Positions 7,736 to 16,945 of a DNA stretch of 64,000 nt are shown piece after piece (position 1 is the stretch's first letter; each line of letters starts with the position of its first letter). Under the pieces are notes generated by a model that was not told the origin of the DNA, made no database searches, and saw only the letters and a program-made list of their open reading frames with translations. The DNA comes from Corynebacterium sp. CNCTC7651 (GTDB lineage: Bacteria > Actinomycetota > Actinomycetes > Mycobacteriales > Mycobacteriaceae). The position numbers and the translations under genes are program-made. The stretch is taken from NCBI RefSeq assembly GCF_021496665.1, contig NZ_CP071246.1, forward strand, positions 186,001 through 250,000. Direction: 5' to 3'.

Positions 7736-9816
7736 GCACCCCCATCACCCCCGGAACCGGCCAGCTCTCCGCCGAGGCGGCGGACGCGGTTGAGCAGCTC
7801 GCGGTAATCGCACCTGCGGGCGCATGTTCCCACTGCGGCCCGGCGGCGGATGAGGTTGCCGTCGGCTCTCCGACGATTGCGCTGGTGGGTGCGCCGAACG
7901 CCGGCAAGTCCACCCTGTTCAACGCATTGACGGGGGCGCGCGCCACGATGGGCAACTACCCCGGCACCACCGTCGAGGTGTCCCGCGGCGTGTGGCGGGC
8001 AGCGCCGGTTGGGGCAGTGCCGGCTGGGGCAGCGCCGCGCAGCTTCAACGTCATCGACTTCCCGGGCGCGTACTCGCTGGACCCGGTGAGCCCGGACGAG
8101 GCGCTGACCCGCGACCTGCTGCTGGACAACCCCGCCCGCCTGGGCAAGGACCGCCCCGACCTGGTGATGGTGGCGGTGGATACCTCCAACATTTCCCGCG
8201 GGCTCTATCTCGCCGCGCAGGTTGCGGAGCACCCGTACCGCATGGTTATCGTGCTGACCAAGGGGGACGTGGCCCGGCGCCAGGGCCTAGAGGTGGACGC
8301 GGATGTCCTGGCCGCGAAGCTTGGCATTCCGGTGGTGGAGATTGATCCGCGCCGCCGCGACGTCGCCACGCTTGCCGAGACCGTGCACGCGGAGCTGCGC
8401 ACCCCGGTGCGCACCGTCAGGCCGATGGACCTCTCCGAGTTCGCGCACCTCGAGGGCAACGACCTCGAGTTCGCCGCCGCCGACGCCCGCTTCGAGTGGA
8501 TCGACGAGGCCGTTGCCGCCGCCACGCTTCGCGACGAACACCAGGCATCCACCACCGAGAAAATCGACCGCTTCGTGCTCCACCCGGTGCTGGGGCCGAT
8601 CATCTTCCTCGCGGCGATGTTCTTGGTGTTCCAAATCACCACCACGGTGGCCGCGCCGCTGCAGGGCTGGCTGGAGAGCTTTTTCACTGGCCCGCTGTCT
8701 GCCTGGGCGACGGCTGGACTGGCGGCGGTCGGTCTGGATTACCCGTTCGTGCACGGACTGGTTGTCGATGGACTGATCAACGGCGTCGGCATGGTGCTCA
8801 CCTTCGTGCCGCTCATGGCGCTGATGTTCCTGTGCTTGGCGGTGCTGGAGGATTCCGGCTACATGGCCCGCGCCGCCGTGGTGGCGGACCGGCTGATGCG
8901 CGCCATCGGCCTGCCGGGCAAGGCGTTCATCCCGCTGATTGTGGGCTTCGGCTGCAACGTGCCGGCGATCTCCGCCACGCGGGTGCTCAGCTCCCCGGCG
9001 CAGCGCCGCATGACGGCGCTGCTCGTGCCGTTCACCTCCTGTTCCGCGCGCCTGACGGTGTACGTGATGCTGGCGCACACGTTCTTCCCGGATCACGCCG
9101 GCTTGGTTGTGTTCGTGATGTACCTGGTCTCCATCGGTCTCGTGGTGCTCTCCGGCCTGCTGCTGAAGAACCTGGTGTGGCGCACGATGGGTGCGGACCC
9201 GCTGGTCATCGACCTGCCTGTGTACCAGTGGCCCACCGCGCGACTCGCGGCCTCGGTGACGTGGACGCGCCTGAAGGGTTTCCTGCAGACGGCGGGCGGC
9301 ATCATCGTCGCCGCCGTTGTTGCCATCTGGTTCCTGCTGTCCACCCCCGCCGTCGCGGGCCACAGCTGGGGCGACGAGGAACTCGCCCCGCAGGACTCGG
9401 TCTACGGCGTGGTCTCCGACACCATCGCCCCCGTCTTCGAACCCGCCGGCTTCGGCTCCTGGTCCCTCACCGGCCCGCTGATCACCGGCTTCTTGGCCAA
9501 GGAAGCCCTGATCTCAACCTGGGCGCAGACCTACGCCGTCGAGGACCCGCTAGAAGACACCCCGGAGGCCCAGGGCTCCTCCGACCTGGCAACCGCGGTG
9601 CGCGCGGACTTCGACCAGGCCTCCGGCGGCCACGGCATCGCCGCGGTGTGGGCGTACATGATCTTCTTGATGGCGTACACTCCGTGCGTCGCAACGCTTG
9701 CTGCCCAGCGCAGGGAGATCGGCTGGAAGTGGACCATGATCGGCCTCGTGGGGCAGCTCGCGCTGGCGTGGGCCCTGGCAGTCGGCGCGTTCCAGCTGCT
9801 GAAGGTGTTCTTCTAA
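7732..9816 (+). CDS. feoB: ferrous iron transporter B
   Basis: A 694-residue Fe(II) permease with an N-terminal GTPase domain: G1 GAPNAGKS (residues 53-60), G2 Thr in NYPGTTVE, G3 DFPGAYSL, G4 TKGD (instead of the more usual N-x-x-D). Two Gate-type motifs with Cys follow in the membrane part (GFGCNVPAI and FTSCSARLTVY), plus a C-terminal gate region (YTPCVATLAAQ). The N-terminus carries C-S-H-C (residues 32-35), and the G-domain has a small Ala/Pro/Val insertion (about residues 86-101). Translation is coupled to feoA and to the following small gene. Confidence 0.95.
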   Translation: MSTPITPGTGQLSAEAADAVEQLAVIAPAGACSHCGPAADEVAVGSPTIALVGAPNAGKSTLFNALTGARATMGNYPGTTVEVSRGVWRAAPVGAVPAGAAPRSFNVIDFPGAYSLDPVSPDEALTRDLLLDNPARLGKDRPDLVMVAVDTSNISRGLYLAAQVAEHPYRMVIVLTKGDVARRQGLEVDADVLAAKLGIPVVEIDPRRRDVATLAETVHAELRTPVRTVRPMDLSEFAHLEGNDLEFAAADARFEWIDEAVAAATLRDEHQASTTEKIDRFVLHPVLGPIIFLAAMFLVFQITTTVAAPLQGWLESFFTGPLSAWATAGLAAVGLDYPFVHGLVVDGLINGVGMVLTFVPLMALMFLCLAVLEDSGYMARAAVVADRLMRAIGLPGKAFIPLIVGFGCNVPAISATRVLSSPAQRRMTALLVPFTSCSARLTVYVMLAHTFFPDHAGLVVFVMYLVSIGLVVLSGLLLKNLVWRTMGADPLVIDLPVYQWPTARLAASVTWTRLKGFLQTAGGIIVAAVVAIWFLLSTPAVAGHSWGDEELAPQDSVYGVVSDTIAPVFEPAGFGSWSLTGPLITGFLAKEALISTWAQTYAVEDPLEDTPEAQGSSDLATAVRADFDQASGGHGIAAVWAYMIFLMAYTPCVATLAAQRREIGWKWTMIGLVGQLALAWALAVGAFQLLKVFF

Positions 9817-10097
9817 TGCGGCCGATGGAAGCCGTCACCACCGCGATCCGCGACGGCGCACGCAGCCGCGCGGAGATCCGCGACACCACGGGCCTCAGCG
9901 GCTCCACCGTGGACGCCATCATTCACCACCTTGAGCGCACGGGCCGCCTCACACTGGAGGAGCTCGGCTCCGCCTGCGCCGGCGGCAGCTGCGACTCCTG
10001 CATCGCCGCGAAAGCCAGCGGCGCCACTTGCGCGAGCCGCGGCACCCGTCCCGCCGGCCCCGTCGCTCTGGTGCTAACCAAGCGCGCAGGGCTGTAA
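9816..10097 (+). CDS. FeoC-like winged-helix protein with Cys cluster
   Basis: A 93-residue protein whose start overlaps the feoB stop (TAATG). Residues 1-50 look like a winged helix (RDGARSRAEIRDTTGLSGST followed by HHLERTGRLTLEEL). The second half has four or more cysteines, including CAGGSCDSC, which fits the iron-sulfur or metal-binding loop of FeoC-type regulators. Its role as a FeoB accessory or regulator is inferred from position and this pattern. Confidence 0.78.
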   Translation: MRPMEAVTTAIRDGARSRAEIRDTTGLSGSTVDAIIHHLERTGRLTLEELGSACAGGSCDSCIAAKASGATCASRGTRPAGPVALVLTKRAGL

Positions 10098-10127
10098 GCA
10101 CCACAGCCCCCGCTAGACTTGCCAACC

Positions 10128-10817
10128 ATGGCCAAGGCAGACCTAGAGAAGAAGCCCTTCGACGTTGCGGGGATGTTCGACGACGTGGGGGCGAAGTACG
10201 ACATCACCAACACCGTCCTGTCCTTCGGCCTGGATAAGACGTGGCGCCGCCGCACCCGGAAGCACCTGGACCTGAAACCGGGCGAGCGCGTGCTGGACCT
10301 CGCTGCCGGCACCGCAGTGTCCACCGTGGAGCTGGCGAAGTCCGGCGCGTGGGTGGTGGCGTGCGACTTCTCGCAGGGCATGCTGGCCGCCGGCGCGCAC
10401 CGCGACGTGCCCAAGGTGGCCGGCGACGCAATGCACCTGCCGTTCGCGGATGAGACCTTCGACGCCGTCACCATCTCCTACGGCCTGCGCAACATCCACG
10501 ACTTCGAAGCCGGCCTGCGCGAGATGGCCCGAGTGACCAAGCCCGGCGGGCGCCTGGCGGTCAACGAATTTTCCACCCCCGTCATCCCGGGGTTCCGCAA
10601 GCTGTACAAGGAATACCTGCCCATCGCGCTGCCGCGCGTGGCCAAGGTGTTTTCCTCCAACCCGGAGGCCTACGAGTACCTGGCGGAATCAATCCGCGCG
10701 TGGCCGGACCAGGAGCAGCTGGCAAACGCGATCAACCGCAACGGCTGGGAAGATGCCGGCTGGCTCGACCTCACGGGTGGGGTTGTGGCGATTCATGGCG
10801 CGGTAAAGCCGTCGTAA
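10128..10817 (+). CDS. menG: demethylmenaquinone methyltransferase
   Basis: A UbiE/MenG-type SAM-dependent methyltransferase (229 residues) that performs the last methylation of menaquinone. Motifs: [18 protein letters not shown] near the N-terminus, SAM loop [12 protein letters not shown], and [23 protein letters not shown] 10128 follows a -10-like TAGACT (10114-10119) by 8 bases with no ribosome site, so the mRNA is probably leaderless. The same promoter and first 12 codons reappear at 31580-31634. The gene converges with menJ, with about 20 bases between them holding two copies of CCGTCGTAAAGC. Confidence 0.95.
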   Translation: MAKADLEKKPFDVAGMFDDVGAKYDITNTVLSFGLDKTWRRRTRKHLDLKPGERVLDLAAGTAVSTVELAKSGAWVVACDFSQGMLAAGAHRDVPKVAGDAMHLPFADETFDAVTISYGLRNIHDFEAGLREMARVTKPGGRLAVNEFSTPVIPGFRKLYKEYLPIALPRVAKVFSSNPEAYEYLAESIRAWPDQEQLANAINRNGWEDAGWLDLTGGVVAIHGAVKPS

Positions 10818-10838
10818 AGCCCACCGTCGTAAAGCACC

Positions 10839-12065
10839 CTAGCCCCAGAGCGGGGCGGAACGCGGCGCGAGCCTGCCTGCCGCACGCCAAGCGCGGGCGA
10901 TGAGGTCGCGGTCTCCTTCCGTGATCAGATTGCCCATCAGGCGCGCGGCGGCGGGCATGAGGTAGCGCCCGCCCACCCCGCGCATGGCCACGGGCCCAGC
11001 CGCGGGGAGGAACTGCGGGTAGGTGAGCAGGCGCGCGGCGGTGCGGGCCAGGGCGAACGCGTCGCCGTATGCCTCGCGCAGCGCGAGCGGCCAGGTCAGC
11101 GTCAGGTCCTTGCCCTCCGCGAGCAGCTCCACGGCCATCAGCGCGGTCTCCATGCCGTAGTCGATGCCCTCGCCGTTGAGCGGGTTCACGCACGCGGCGG
11201 CGTCCCCGATCAGCGCCCAGTTCGGCCCCCCAACGCCGGACACCGCGCCGCCCATCGGCAGCAGCGCGGACATCACCGAGCGCTCGGGCCCCAGCTGCCA
11301 GTTAGCGCGCTGCTGCTCCGCGTAGGTGGCCAGCAGCTTCTTGGTGTTCACTTTCGCCGGCCGGGCGTCGGTGGACAGCGCGCCGCAGCCCAGGTTCACT
11401 GTGCCGTCGCCGAGCGGGAAGATCCAGCCGTACCCGGGCTGCACCTCGCCCGCGCCGTCGCGCAGCTCCACGTGCGAGTGCATCCACGGCTCCTCCGCGA
11501 AGGGCGACTCGCAGTAACTGCGCGCGGCGATCCCGTACACCTCGCCGCGGTGCCACTCGCGGCCCAGGAGCTTCCCGAAGGGGGAGCGCACCCCGTCCGC
11601 CACGATCACCCACCGCGCCCGCACAGGCCCCTTTTGCGTATCGACGGCAGAAATCAACCCCCCGCTGAAATCCACACCCGTCGCCGCGCAGTTCTGCCAG
11701 ACTTCGGCGCCGGCGCGGCGGGCTTCGTCGACAAGCGCGGCATCGAACGTAGCGCGGGGGCTGGCGGAACCCTCCGTGCCGTAGCACCCGTCGGGCCACG
11801 CGGCGGTGACGTCGCCCCCGAACCCGTGCAGCTTCAGGCCGTGGTTGCGGTAGGCGGGCAGGATGTGGGTCAGACCCAATCGGTGCAGCGTGTGCACGGC
11901 GCGTGGTGTGAGGCCGTCGCCGCAGGTCTTGTCGCGGTTGGGGGACTGGGCGTCGATAAGCAGGGTGCTCAAGCCCGCGCGCTGCGCCGCGATGGCGGCG
12001 GTTGAGCCGGACGGGCCTGCGCCCACAACGATGCAATCGAACGCCTGTGAATTCACGGGCCTCAT
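10839..12065 (-). CDS. menJ: geranylgeranyl reductase family flavoprotein (menaquinone saturase)
   Basis: A 408-residue FAD-dependent reductase with the Rossmann motif VVGAGPSGSTAA close to the N-terminus and CGDGLTPRAV, both typical of the GGR family. The C-terminal half has ALIGDAAACVNPLNGEGI, the second FAD motif. The mycobacterial neighbour-equivalent (Rv0561c, MenJ) reduces one isoprene of menaquinone, and the same position between menG and a prenyl synthase supports that role. Start at 12063-12065 (MRPVNSQAFD). Confidence 0.88.
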   Translation of the reverse strand: MRPVNSQAFDCIVVGAGPSGSTAAIAAQRAGLSTLLIDAQSPNRDKTCGDGLTPRAVHTLHRLGLTHILPAYRNHGLKLHGFGGDVTAAWPDGCYGTEGSASPRATFDAALVDEARRAGAEVWQNCAATGVDFSGGLISAVDTQKGPVRARWVIVADGVRSPFGKLLGREWHRGEVYGIAARSYCESPFAEEPWMHSHVELRDGAGEVQPGYGWIFPLGDGTVNLGCGALSTDARPAKVNTKKLLATYAEQQRANWQLGPERSVMSALLPMGGAVSGVGGPNWALIGDAAACVNPLNGEGIDYGMETALMAVELLAEGKDLTLTWPLALREAYGDAFALARTAARLLTYPQFLPAAGPVAMRGVGGRYLMPAAARLMGNLITEGDRDLIARAWRAAGRLAPRSAPLWG

Positions 12066-12173
12066 TGTGCCAGAGCCCACCCGTTAGCCCTGCTGCTGTG
12101 TGTGGCGTGGGCGTTCGACTAAGTTTGAACTGTCTGCCCTTACTTCAAGCCTCGACTGCAAGGACGTCTGACG

Positions 12174-13190
12174 ATGACAAACGGCCCCAAACCGTCACCG
12201 CGCAACGGGTTCACCCTCGACCTTGGTGATGCAGGGTTGACGCAGCGCGTCACCGACGGGATGGCTGCGGTGGAGACGCTGTTGCGCGAGCGGCTGAACT
12301 ACGGCGAGGATTTCATCACCGAGAAGGTGAACCATCTGGCTTTTGCCGGCGGGAAGCGCTTCCGCCCGGTGATGGCGCTGCTGTGCAGCGAGTTCGGCCC
12401 GAACCCGGGGGCGGAGAACGTGATCAAGGGCGCCGTGCTCACGGAGATGGTGCACCTAGCCACGCTCTATCACGACGATGTGATGGATGAGGCGGACCGC
12501 CGCCGCGGCGTGGCCTCCGCGAACGCGCGCTGGAACAACTCGGTGGCCATCCTGGCCGGCGACATCCTCCTGGCGCACACCTCCCGCCTCATGTCCGAGA
12601 TTGACACGGGGACGGTGGCGTACTTCGCCGACACGTTCCAGACGCTAGTCACCGGCCAGATGCGCGAGACTGAGGGCGCGCGCGGGGCTGACGAGGTGCA
12701 GCACTACCTCAAGGTGGTGGAGGAAAAGACGGGCGTGCTTATCGCCGGTGCCTCCTACCTTGGGGCGAAGCTCTCCGGAGCGGACGCGGCGACGGTAGCC
12801 AGCTGCGAACGCATGGGCGCCGCGGTGGGCGTGGTCTTCCAGATTGTGGACGACATCATCGACATCTTCTCCGACCCCGCAGAGTCCGGCAAGACCCCGG
12901 GCACGGACCTGCGCGAGGGCGTGTTCACCCTCCCGGTGCTCTACGCGCTTGAGGAGGATTCGCCGGCCGGCGAGGAGCTTCGCCGCATGCTCACCGGCCC
13001 GCTGACCGAAGACGCGGACGTGGAGCGCGCCCTTGCCCTCCTGCGCGAGTCCAACGGGCGCGAGCGGGCGCTGGAGACCGTGCGCGAGTACCTCGCCGCC
13101 GCTGAGCGGGAGCTTGATTTGCTTGAGGACGGTCCCGCGAACCACGCCCTGCGTTCCCTCGTCGAGCTCACCGTCAGCCGCGTGGGCTAG
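12174..13190 (+). CDS. trans-polyprenyl diphosphate synthase (menaquinone side chain)
   Basis: A 338-residue all-helical isoprenyl synthase. The first Asp-rich motif is in HDDVMDEADRRR and the second in QIVDDIIDIFSD; GGKRFRP binds diphosphate. It most likely makes the hepta/octa/nonaprenyl tail attached by MenA. The gene is divergent from menJ. ATG 12174 follows AAGGACG. Product length cannot be deduced safely, so no symbol is assigned. Confidence 0.92.
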   Translation: MTNGPKPSPRNGFTLDLGDAGLTQRVTDGMAAVETLLRERLNYGEDFITEKVNHLAFAGGKRFRPVMALLCSEFGPNPGAENVIKGAVLTEMVHLATLYHDDVMDEADRRRGVASANARWNNSVAILAGDILLAHTSRLMSEIDTGTVAYFADTFQTLVTGQMRETEGARGADEVQHYLKVVEEKTGVLIAGASYLGAKLSGADAATVASCERMGAAVGVVFQIVDDIIDIFSDPAESGKTPGTDLREGVFTLPVLYALEEDSPAGEELRRMLTGPLTEDADVERALALLRESNGRERALETVREYLAAAERELDLLEDGPANHALRSLVELTVSRVG

Positions 13191-13274
13191 TTTCCAAACA
13201 CCGCGTTTCACCTGCCGGTTTGCGCTGGCATGTGGGCGGTGTTGTAGAGTAATCCACGCACTTTAAAGGTGCTC

Positions 13275-13356
13275 GCCAGGTTGCCCGAGCGGCCAAAGGG
13301 AGCGGACTGTAAATCCGCCGGCATTGCCTTCAGAAGTTCGAATCTTCTACCTGGCA
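13275..13356 (+). tRNA. tRNA-Tyr (GTA)
   Basis: An 82-base tRNA with acceptor GCCAGGT/ACCTGGC, anticodon loop CTGTAAA (anticodon GTA), a long variable arm as expected for class II tRNA-Tyr, and TTCGAAT in the T arm. CCA is not encoded. Confidence 0.95.
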
Positions 13357-13368
13357 CCCAGAACGCTT

Positions 13369-13398
13369 AAACCCCGTACCCCCCAAGGTGCGGGGTTT
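13369..13398. terminator. bidirectional terminator between tRNA-Tyr and the luciferase-like gene
   Basis: The arms AAACCCCG and CGGGGTTT flank a 14-base loop. Because A and T runs lie on the outer sides, it can serve both the tRNA and the convergent minus-strand gene. Confidence 0.8.
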
Positions 13399-13409
13399 CG
13401 CGCGTTACA

Positions 13410-14480
13410 TCACTTGTCGATTGGGTAGCCGGTGACGGGGTCTTCGGTGTTGGGCTGCCAGCCCAGCGCGGGGGCGACGTGGGTGGCGAAGTTCTCCAGA
13501 ATCTTCACGTTGACGTCCACGCCCATGCCGGTGGGGATGGTGAGGAGCAGGGTATCGGCTGCCATGACGGCGGGGTCTGCCTTGAGCTGCTCGATGAGCT
13601 TGTCCGGCTCGGCGGCGTAGGTGCGTCCGAAGGTGGAAGCGCCCACGTCAGGAAGTATCCCGACCTGGTCGGAGCCGGAGGCCTGCATGCCAAAGCGCTG
13701 CATGTCCGCGCCGTCCACGATGGGGAAGATGGATCGGGAGACGGACACGCGTGGCGTCCAATCGTGGCCAGCTTCTTTCCACGCGGCGCGGTAGCGGTTG
13801 ATTTGGTCCGCCTGGATCTCGCCCAGGGTCTCCGAGGTGGTCTCGGAGACCAGGGTGGAGGACATCAAGTTGAGGCCGTCCTTGGCGGTCTGTTCGGCAG
13901 AAGCGTGGGTGCCGGAGCCGTAGAAAATGTGCTTGCGCAGTTCGCGCGCAAGCGGGAAGACCGGGAGAGCTGAGCCGGGCTGGAACATGTTGGGGTACTG
14001 GCGGTCCAGGGGTGCGGCGGTGGCAAACCCGTTGCCGTCGACGGCGGCCATGAACGCCTCGAGGTGGCGGCGTGCCACGTCCGCCCCGTTGGAGGCATCG
14101 CCCTTGTAGCCGAAGGCTTCCCAGCCGCGGTCAGCAACCTCGGGGGCGCCGCGCGAGACGCCCAAGGCCACGCGGCCACCGGAGAGCTGGTAGAGGGACG
14201 CAGCCTCTTCGGCGAGGTAGAGCGGGTTTTCGTAGCGCATGTCGATCACGCCGGTGCCCACCTCGATGTGTTTGGTGGTGGCGGCGACAGCACCGAGCAG
14301 CGGCATCGGGGCGGAGGCCTGCGGCACGAAGTGGTGGACGCGGAAGGAGGCGTTGTTCACGCCGATCTCGTCAGCTGCCTGGGCGATCTCCAGGTGGATC
14401 TTGGCGATCTTTTCCGCAGACGGCCCGCGCTGGCCCCCGAAGGCGTAGTGCCCGAAGCTTAGAAATCCGAACGCTTTCAT
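13410..14480 (-). CDS. luciferase-like flavin-dependent monooxygenase
   Basis: A 356-residue LLM-class oxidoreductase (TIM barrel, FMNH2/F420-type fold), beginning MKAFGFLSFGHYAFGG. Family stretches: FRVHHFVPQASAPMPLLGAV, RYENPLYLAEEAASLY and GRVALGVSRGAPEV. Substrate unknown. It stands alone on the minus strand between tRNA genes and converges with tRNA-Tyr through a shared terminator. Confidence 0.85.
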   Translation of the reverse strand: MKAFGFLSFGHYAFGGQRGPSAEKIAKIHLEIAQAADEIGVNNASFRVHHFVPQASAPMPLLGAVAATTKHIEVGTGVIDMRYENPLYLAEEAASLYQLSGGRVALGVSRGAPEVADRGWEAFGYKGDASNGADVARRHLEAFMAAVDGNGFATAAPLDRQYPNMFQPGSALPVFPLARELRKHIFYGSGTHASAEQTAKDGLNLMSSTLVSETTSETLGEIQADQINRYRAAWKEAGHDWTPRVSVSRSIFPIVDGADMQRFGMQASGSDQVGILPDVGASTFGRTYAAEPDKLIEQLKADPAVMAADTLLLTIPTGMGVDVNVKILENFATHVAPALGWQPNTEDPVTGYPIDK

Positions 14481-14715
14481 GAAAACCCTCCCGGTGGTGA
14501 CGTATCAACAAGAATGCTAGTGTATTACTTCGCGGTTGTCACGGGTCGTGGCGGGTGGCGTGGGGATTGCGGGGAAGCTTTCGTCGTAAAGCAAAAGTGC
14601 CCGAAAAGGCGTTGTGTGCAGGCGATTTGTGTAAAGAAACGGAAGCGGGTTAATCTTTCCAAGGCTTCAACGGAGCGGGTCAAACGAAAAGCAAGATCCA
14701 CAACTTAGAGGCTGT

Positions 14716-14788
14716 GCCCCCTTAGCTCAGTCGGCAGAGCGTTTCCATGGTAAGGAAAAGGTCATCAGTTCGATTCTGATAGGGGGCT
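14716..14788 (+). tRNA. tRNA-Thr (GGT)
   Basis: 73 bases with acceptor GCCCCCT/AGGGGGC, D arm TAGCTCAGTCGGCAGAGC, anticodon loop ATGGTAA (GGT) and T arm TTCGATT. First of a Thr-Met-Trp run typical for the actinobacterial secE upstream region. CCA is not encoded. Confidence 0.95.
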
Positions 14789-14813
14789 CTGTTGTTTGCC
14801 TAGGCAAACACAT

Positions 14814-14885
14814 GGCGGTGTAGCTCAGTGGTAGAGCAAGCGACTCATAATCGCTGTGTCGAGAGTTCAATTCTCTCCATCGCTA
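14814..14885 (+). tRNA. tRNA-Met (CAT), elongator type
   Basis: 72 bases with anticodon loop CTCATAA (CAT), D arm TAGCTCAGTGGTAGAGC and T arm TTCAATT. The acceptor contains two G-U pairs. It lacks initiator features. A lysidine-modified Ile tRNA is not excluded, but the position next to tRNA-Trp and secE supports Met. Confidence 0.9.
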
Positions 14886-14956
14886 CTCACCTCGATCGGG
14901 GACATTCGTTCCCGTGATAGGGTCTAGGTGCATTCGGCCTACGGCACGTCTGCCCT

Positions 14957-15032
14957 AGGGGCGTGGCGCAATTGGTAGCGCAACGGTCTCCAAAACCGTA
15001 GGTTGCAGGTTCGAGTCCTGTCGCCCCTGCCA
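14957..15032 (+). tRNA. tRNA-Trp (CCA)
   Basis: 73 bases plus an encoded CCA tail, acceptor AGGGGCG/CGCCCCT, anticodon loop CTCCAAA (CCA). It lies 24 bases before the secE start, so both probably come from one transcript. Confidence 0.95.
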
Positions 15033-15056
15033 GAACATGAAGTTGGAGGAGTTCTT

Positions 15057-15380
15057 TTGACTAATCCGAACGGTCAGACCCCCGCGCAGCCGACCGGTAA
15101 GCGTCAGCTGCACGGAGCTTCTCCTGTTTCCGGCGCTACGTACGCTGAGAAGCGCACACCGGCCACCCAGGATCGTGAGCCGGAAGACCGCACCGGCGGC
15201 GGCGTGGCCGCATTCCCGGGTGAAGTCGCCTCCGAGATGAAGAAAGTCATCTGGCCCACCGGCCGCCAGATGCTCAACTACACGCTGATCGTGTTCGCCT
15301 TCCTGATCGTGATCACCGCGCTTGTGTGGGGCACCGACATCCTCGCCTCGAAGCTGATTCAGTGGATCCTGATCCGGTAG
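15057..15380 (+). CDS. secE: preprotein translocase subunit SecE
   Basis: A 107-residue protein with a charged N-terminal half, the conserved PGEVASEMKKVIWPTGRQ amphipathic helix and one C-terminal membrane span. It clamps SecY in the Sec channel. Translation very likely starts at TTG 15057 behind GGAGGA (about 6 bases upstream); no closer ATG or GTG fits. A terminator follows at 15406. Confidence 0.93.
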   Translation: MTNPNGQTPAQPTGKRQLHGASPVSGATYAEKRTPATQDREPEDRTGGGVAAFPGEVASEMKKVIWPTGRQMLNYTLIVFAFLIVITALVWGTDILASKLIQWILIR

Positions 15381-15405
15381 GTATACTCACAGCACAGTAC
15401 GTTTC

Positions 15406-15446
15406 TCCCGCCACCTCGCCAACGCAGAGGAGGCGGGATAATTTTT
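15406..15446 (+). terminator. secE terminator
   Basis: The arms TCCCGCC and GGCGGGA, plus an inner CTC/GAG pair, are followed by ATAATTTTT. This separates secE from the nusG unit. Confidence 0.8.
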
Positions 15447-15522
15447 GGCCCGCATGTGCTGCTTCGTCGGTACGCTGGGCTGAAAACGTCAAGGAACGGA
15501 AAGTGTAAGGAGACCCGCAGCG

Positions 15523-15666
15523 ATGACTGAGGCAAACAAGGACGCGAAGAACACCGTCGAGAACAACGAGCAGGAAATGATCGACGAGGGCGCGCCGGTG
15601 CAGCCGAGCACCGATCCGGAGGCCAAGGAATCTGAGCGCGACGAGGAGGAGACTTCCTCCAACTAG
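15523..15666 (+). CDS. 47-residue acidic ORF related to the NusG N-terminus
   Basis: A short ORF (MTEANKDAKNTVENNEQEM...) with a strong ribosome site (GTAAGGAGA) that ends 12 bases before nusG. Its stretch MIDEGAPVQPSTDP matches MIDEGAPVEPETEP in the acidic N-terminal region of the following NusG, which suggests an internal duplication of the 5' part of nusG. It may be an expressed small protein or a leader peptide; no other homology is recognised. Confidence 0.6.
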   Translation: MTEANKDAKNTVENNEQEMIDEGAPVQPSTDPEAKESERDEEETSSN

Positions 15667-15678
15667 AAGGAAGTGATT

Positions 15679-16743
15679 ATGGACAACGAGAACACGTCCG
15701 AACTTCAGGCCGCCGCCGAGGCTGGCTACGTAGACCCGACGGAAGCTGAAGCCGTTGAGGCGACTGGCGCTGAGGCTGCCGGGGCGGAAGCGACCGGCGA
15801 GGTGGAAGACCTTGCGGAGGTCGTCGAGGAGATCGAGGACAACCAGGTCATGATCGATGAGGGCGCCCCGGTGGAGCCCGAGACCGAGCCGCTGCTGGGC
15901 GCCTCCGAGGTGGAGCCGCTCGCGGACGAGCCGGACGCGGGTGACCAGGACGCGGGCGACCAGGCCGGGGACAACCAGGCCGCGGCGCCGGAGGTCGACC
16001 CGGAGACCGGCCTCGAGGTGGAGGAAGAGCCGATCCAGGAAGGCGACCTCGCGGCGGCGGAGGCCGCGCTTGGCGGCGAGCCGGCCGAGGATGCGGACTC
16101 CGAGTACAAGCGCCGCCTGCGCGAGTACACCCGCGAGCTGAAGAAGCTGCCGGGCGAGTGGTACATCATCCAATCCTACTCGGGCTACGAGAACAAGGTG
16201 AAGACGAACCTGGACATGCGCATCCAGACCCTCGAGGTGGAGGACTCCATCTTCGACGTCGTGGTGCCCATCGAGCAGGCCGTCGAGCTGAAGGACGGCA
16301 AGCGCAAGCTGGTCAAGCGCAAGCTGCTGCCGGGCTACGTCCTGGTCCGCATGGAGATGAATGACGCCGCGTGGTCCGTCGTCCGCGAAACCCCGGGCGT
16401 GACCTCCTTCGTGGGCAACGAGGGCAACGCGACCCCGGTGAAGCACCGCGACGTGGCCAAGTTCCTCATGCCGAAGACCGAGCCGGTCGCCGGCGAGAAG
16501 GCGAAGGCGAACGAGGACGGCGAGACCGTCATCGCCATGCCGGAGGAAGAGGTCAAGCCAAAGCTGGCGCACGACTACCAGGTGGGCGAGGCCGTCACCA
16601 TCCTCTCCGGTGCCCTCGCATCCGTGTCCGCCACCATCAACGCGATCGACCCGGAGACGGGCAAGATCCAGGCGCTCGTGTCCATCTTCGGCCGCGAGAC
16701 CCCGGTGGAGCTCACCGCGGATCAGATCGAGCGGATTATTTAA
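15679..16743 (+). CDS. nusG: transcription termination/antitermination factor NusG
   Basis: A 354-residue NusG with a long acidic N-terminal extension (about residues 1-150, rich in Glu/Ala/Asp), then the NGN domain starting at GEWYIIQSYSGYENKVK, and a C-terminal KOW domain (YQVGEAVTILSGALASV, then SIFGRETPVELTADQIERI). It binds RNA polymerase. Long acidic extensions are usual in actinobacteria; this one is on the long side. ATG 15679 follows AGAAGGA. Confidence 0.95.
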   Translation: MDNENTSELQAAAEAGYVDPTEAEAVEATGAEAAGAEATGEVEDLAEVVEEIEDNQVMIDEGAPVEPETEPLLGASEVEPLADEPDAGDQDAGDQAGDNQAAAPEVDPETGLEVEEEPIQEGDLAAAEAALGGEPAEDADSEYKRRLREYTRELKKLPGEWYIIQSYSGYENKVKTNLDMRIQTLEVEDSIFDVVVPIEQAVELKDGKRKLVKRKLLPGYVLVRMEMNDAAWSVVRETPGVTSFVGNEGNATPVKHRDVAKFLMPKTEPVAGEKAKANEDGETVIAMPEEEVKPKLAHDYQVGEAVTILSGALASVSATINAIDPETGKIQALVSIFGRETPVELTADQIERII

Positions 16744-16785
16744 GCGGGCGTCGAGAAGCATTTTGCTTTTCGACGTTTGCCCCGC
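16744..16785. repeat. hairpin-forming repeat, nusG-rplK copy
   Basis: GCGTCGAGAAGCA is paired with TGCTTTTCGACG around a short loop, with an outer GCGGG/CCCGC pair. The same element with small changes occurs between rpoB and rpoC (42604-42647), and its half-site is scattered over the window. Confidence 0.8.
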
Positions 16786-16793
16786 GTACACTC

Positions 16794-16847
16794 AACCGTC
16801 GCGCCTGCCCACAATGCGTTTTACGCGCAGGGCAGGACGACGGTTTT
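16794..16847 (+). terminator. nusG terminator
   Basis: The arms AACCGTCG-GCCTGCCC and GGGCAGG-CGACGGTT are followed by TTTTG. This is a strong stem before the rplK promoter region. Confidence 0.7.
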
Positions 16848-16945
16848 GTTCGTTCATCCCCGGTGGCTCGCATGAAGCGGGCATCCGGAGGCTGCGCAGT
16901 GAACATCGTGACTGCGTGGCCGTACCAAGGAATTGAGGTAATTCG

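Noticed and set aside
14514..14708. 64-codon frame before the tRNA cluster
   Set aside because: No ribosome site and a basic, low-quality composition; the region fits a tRNA promoter.
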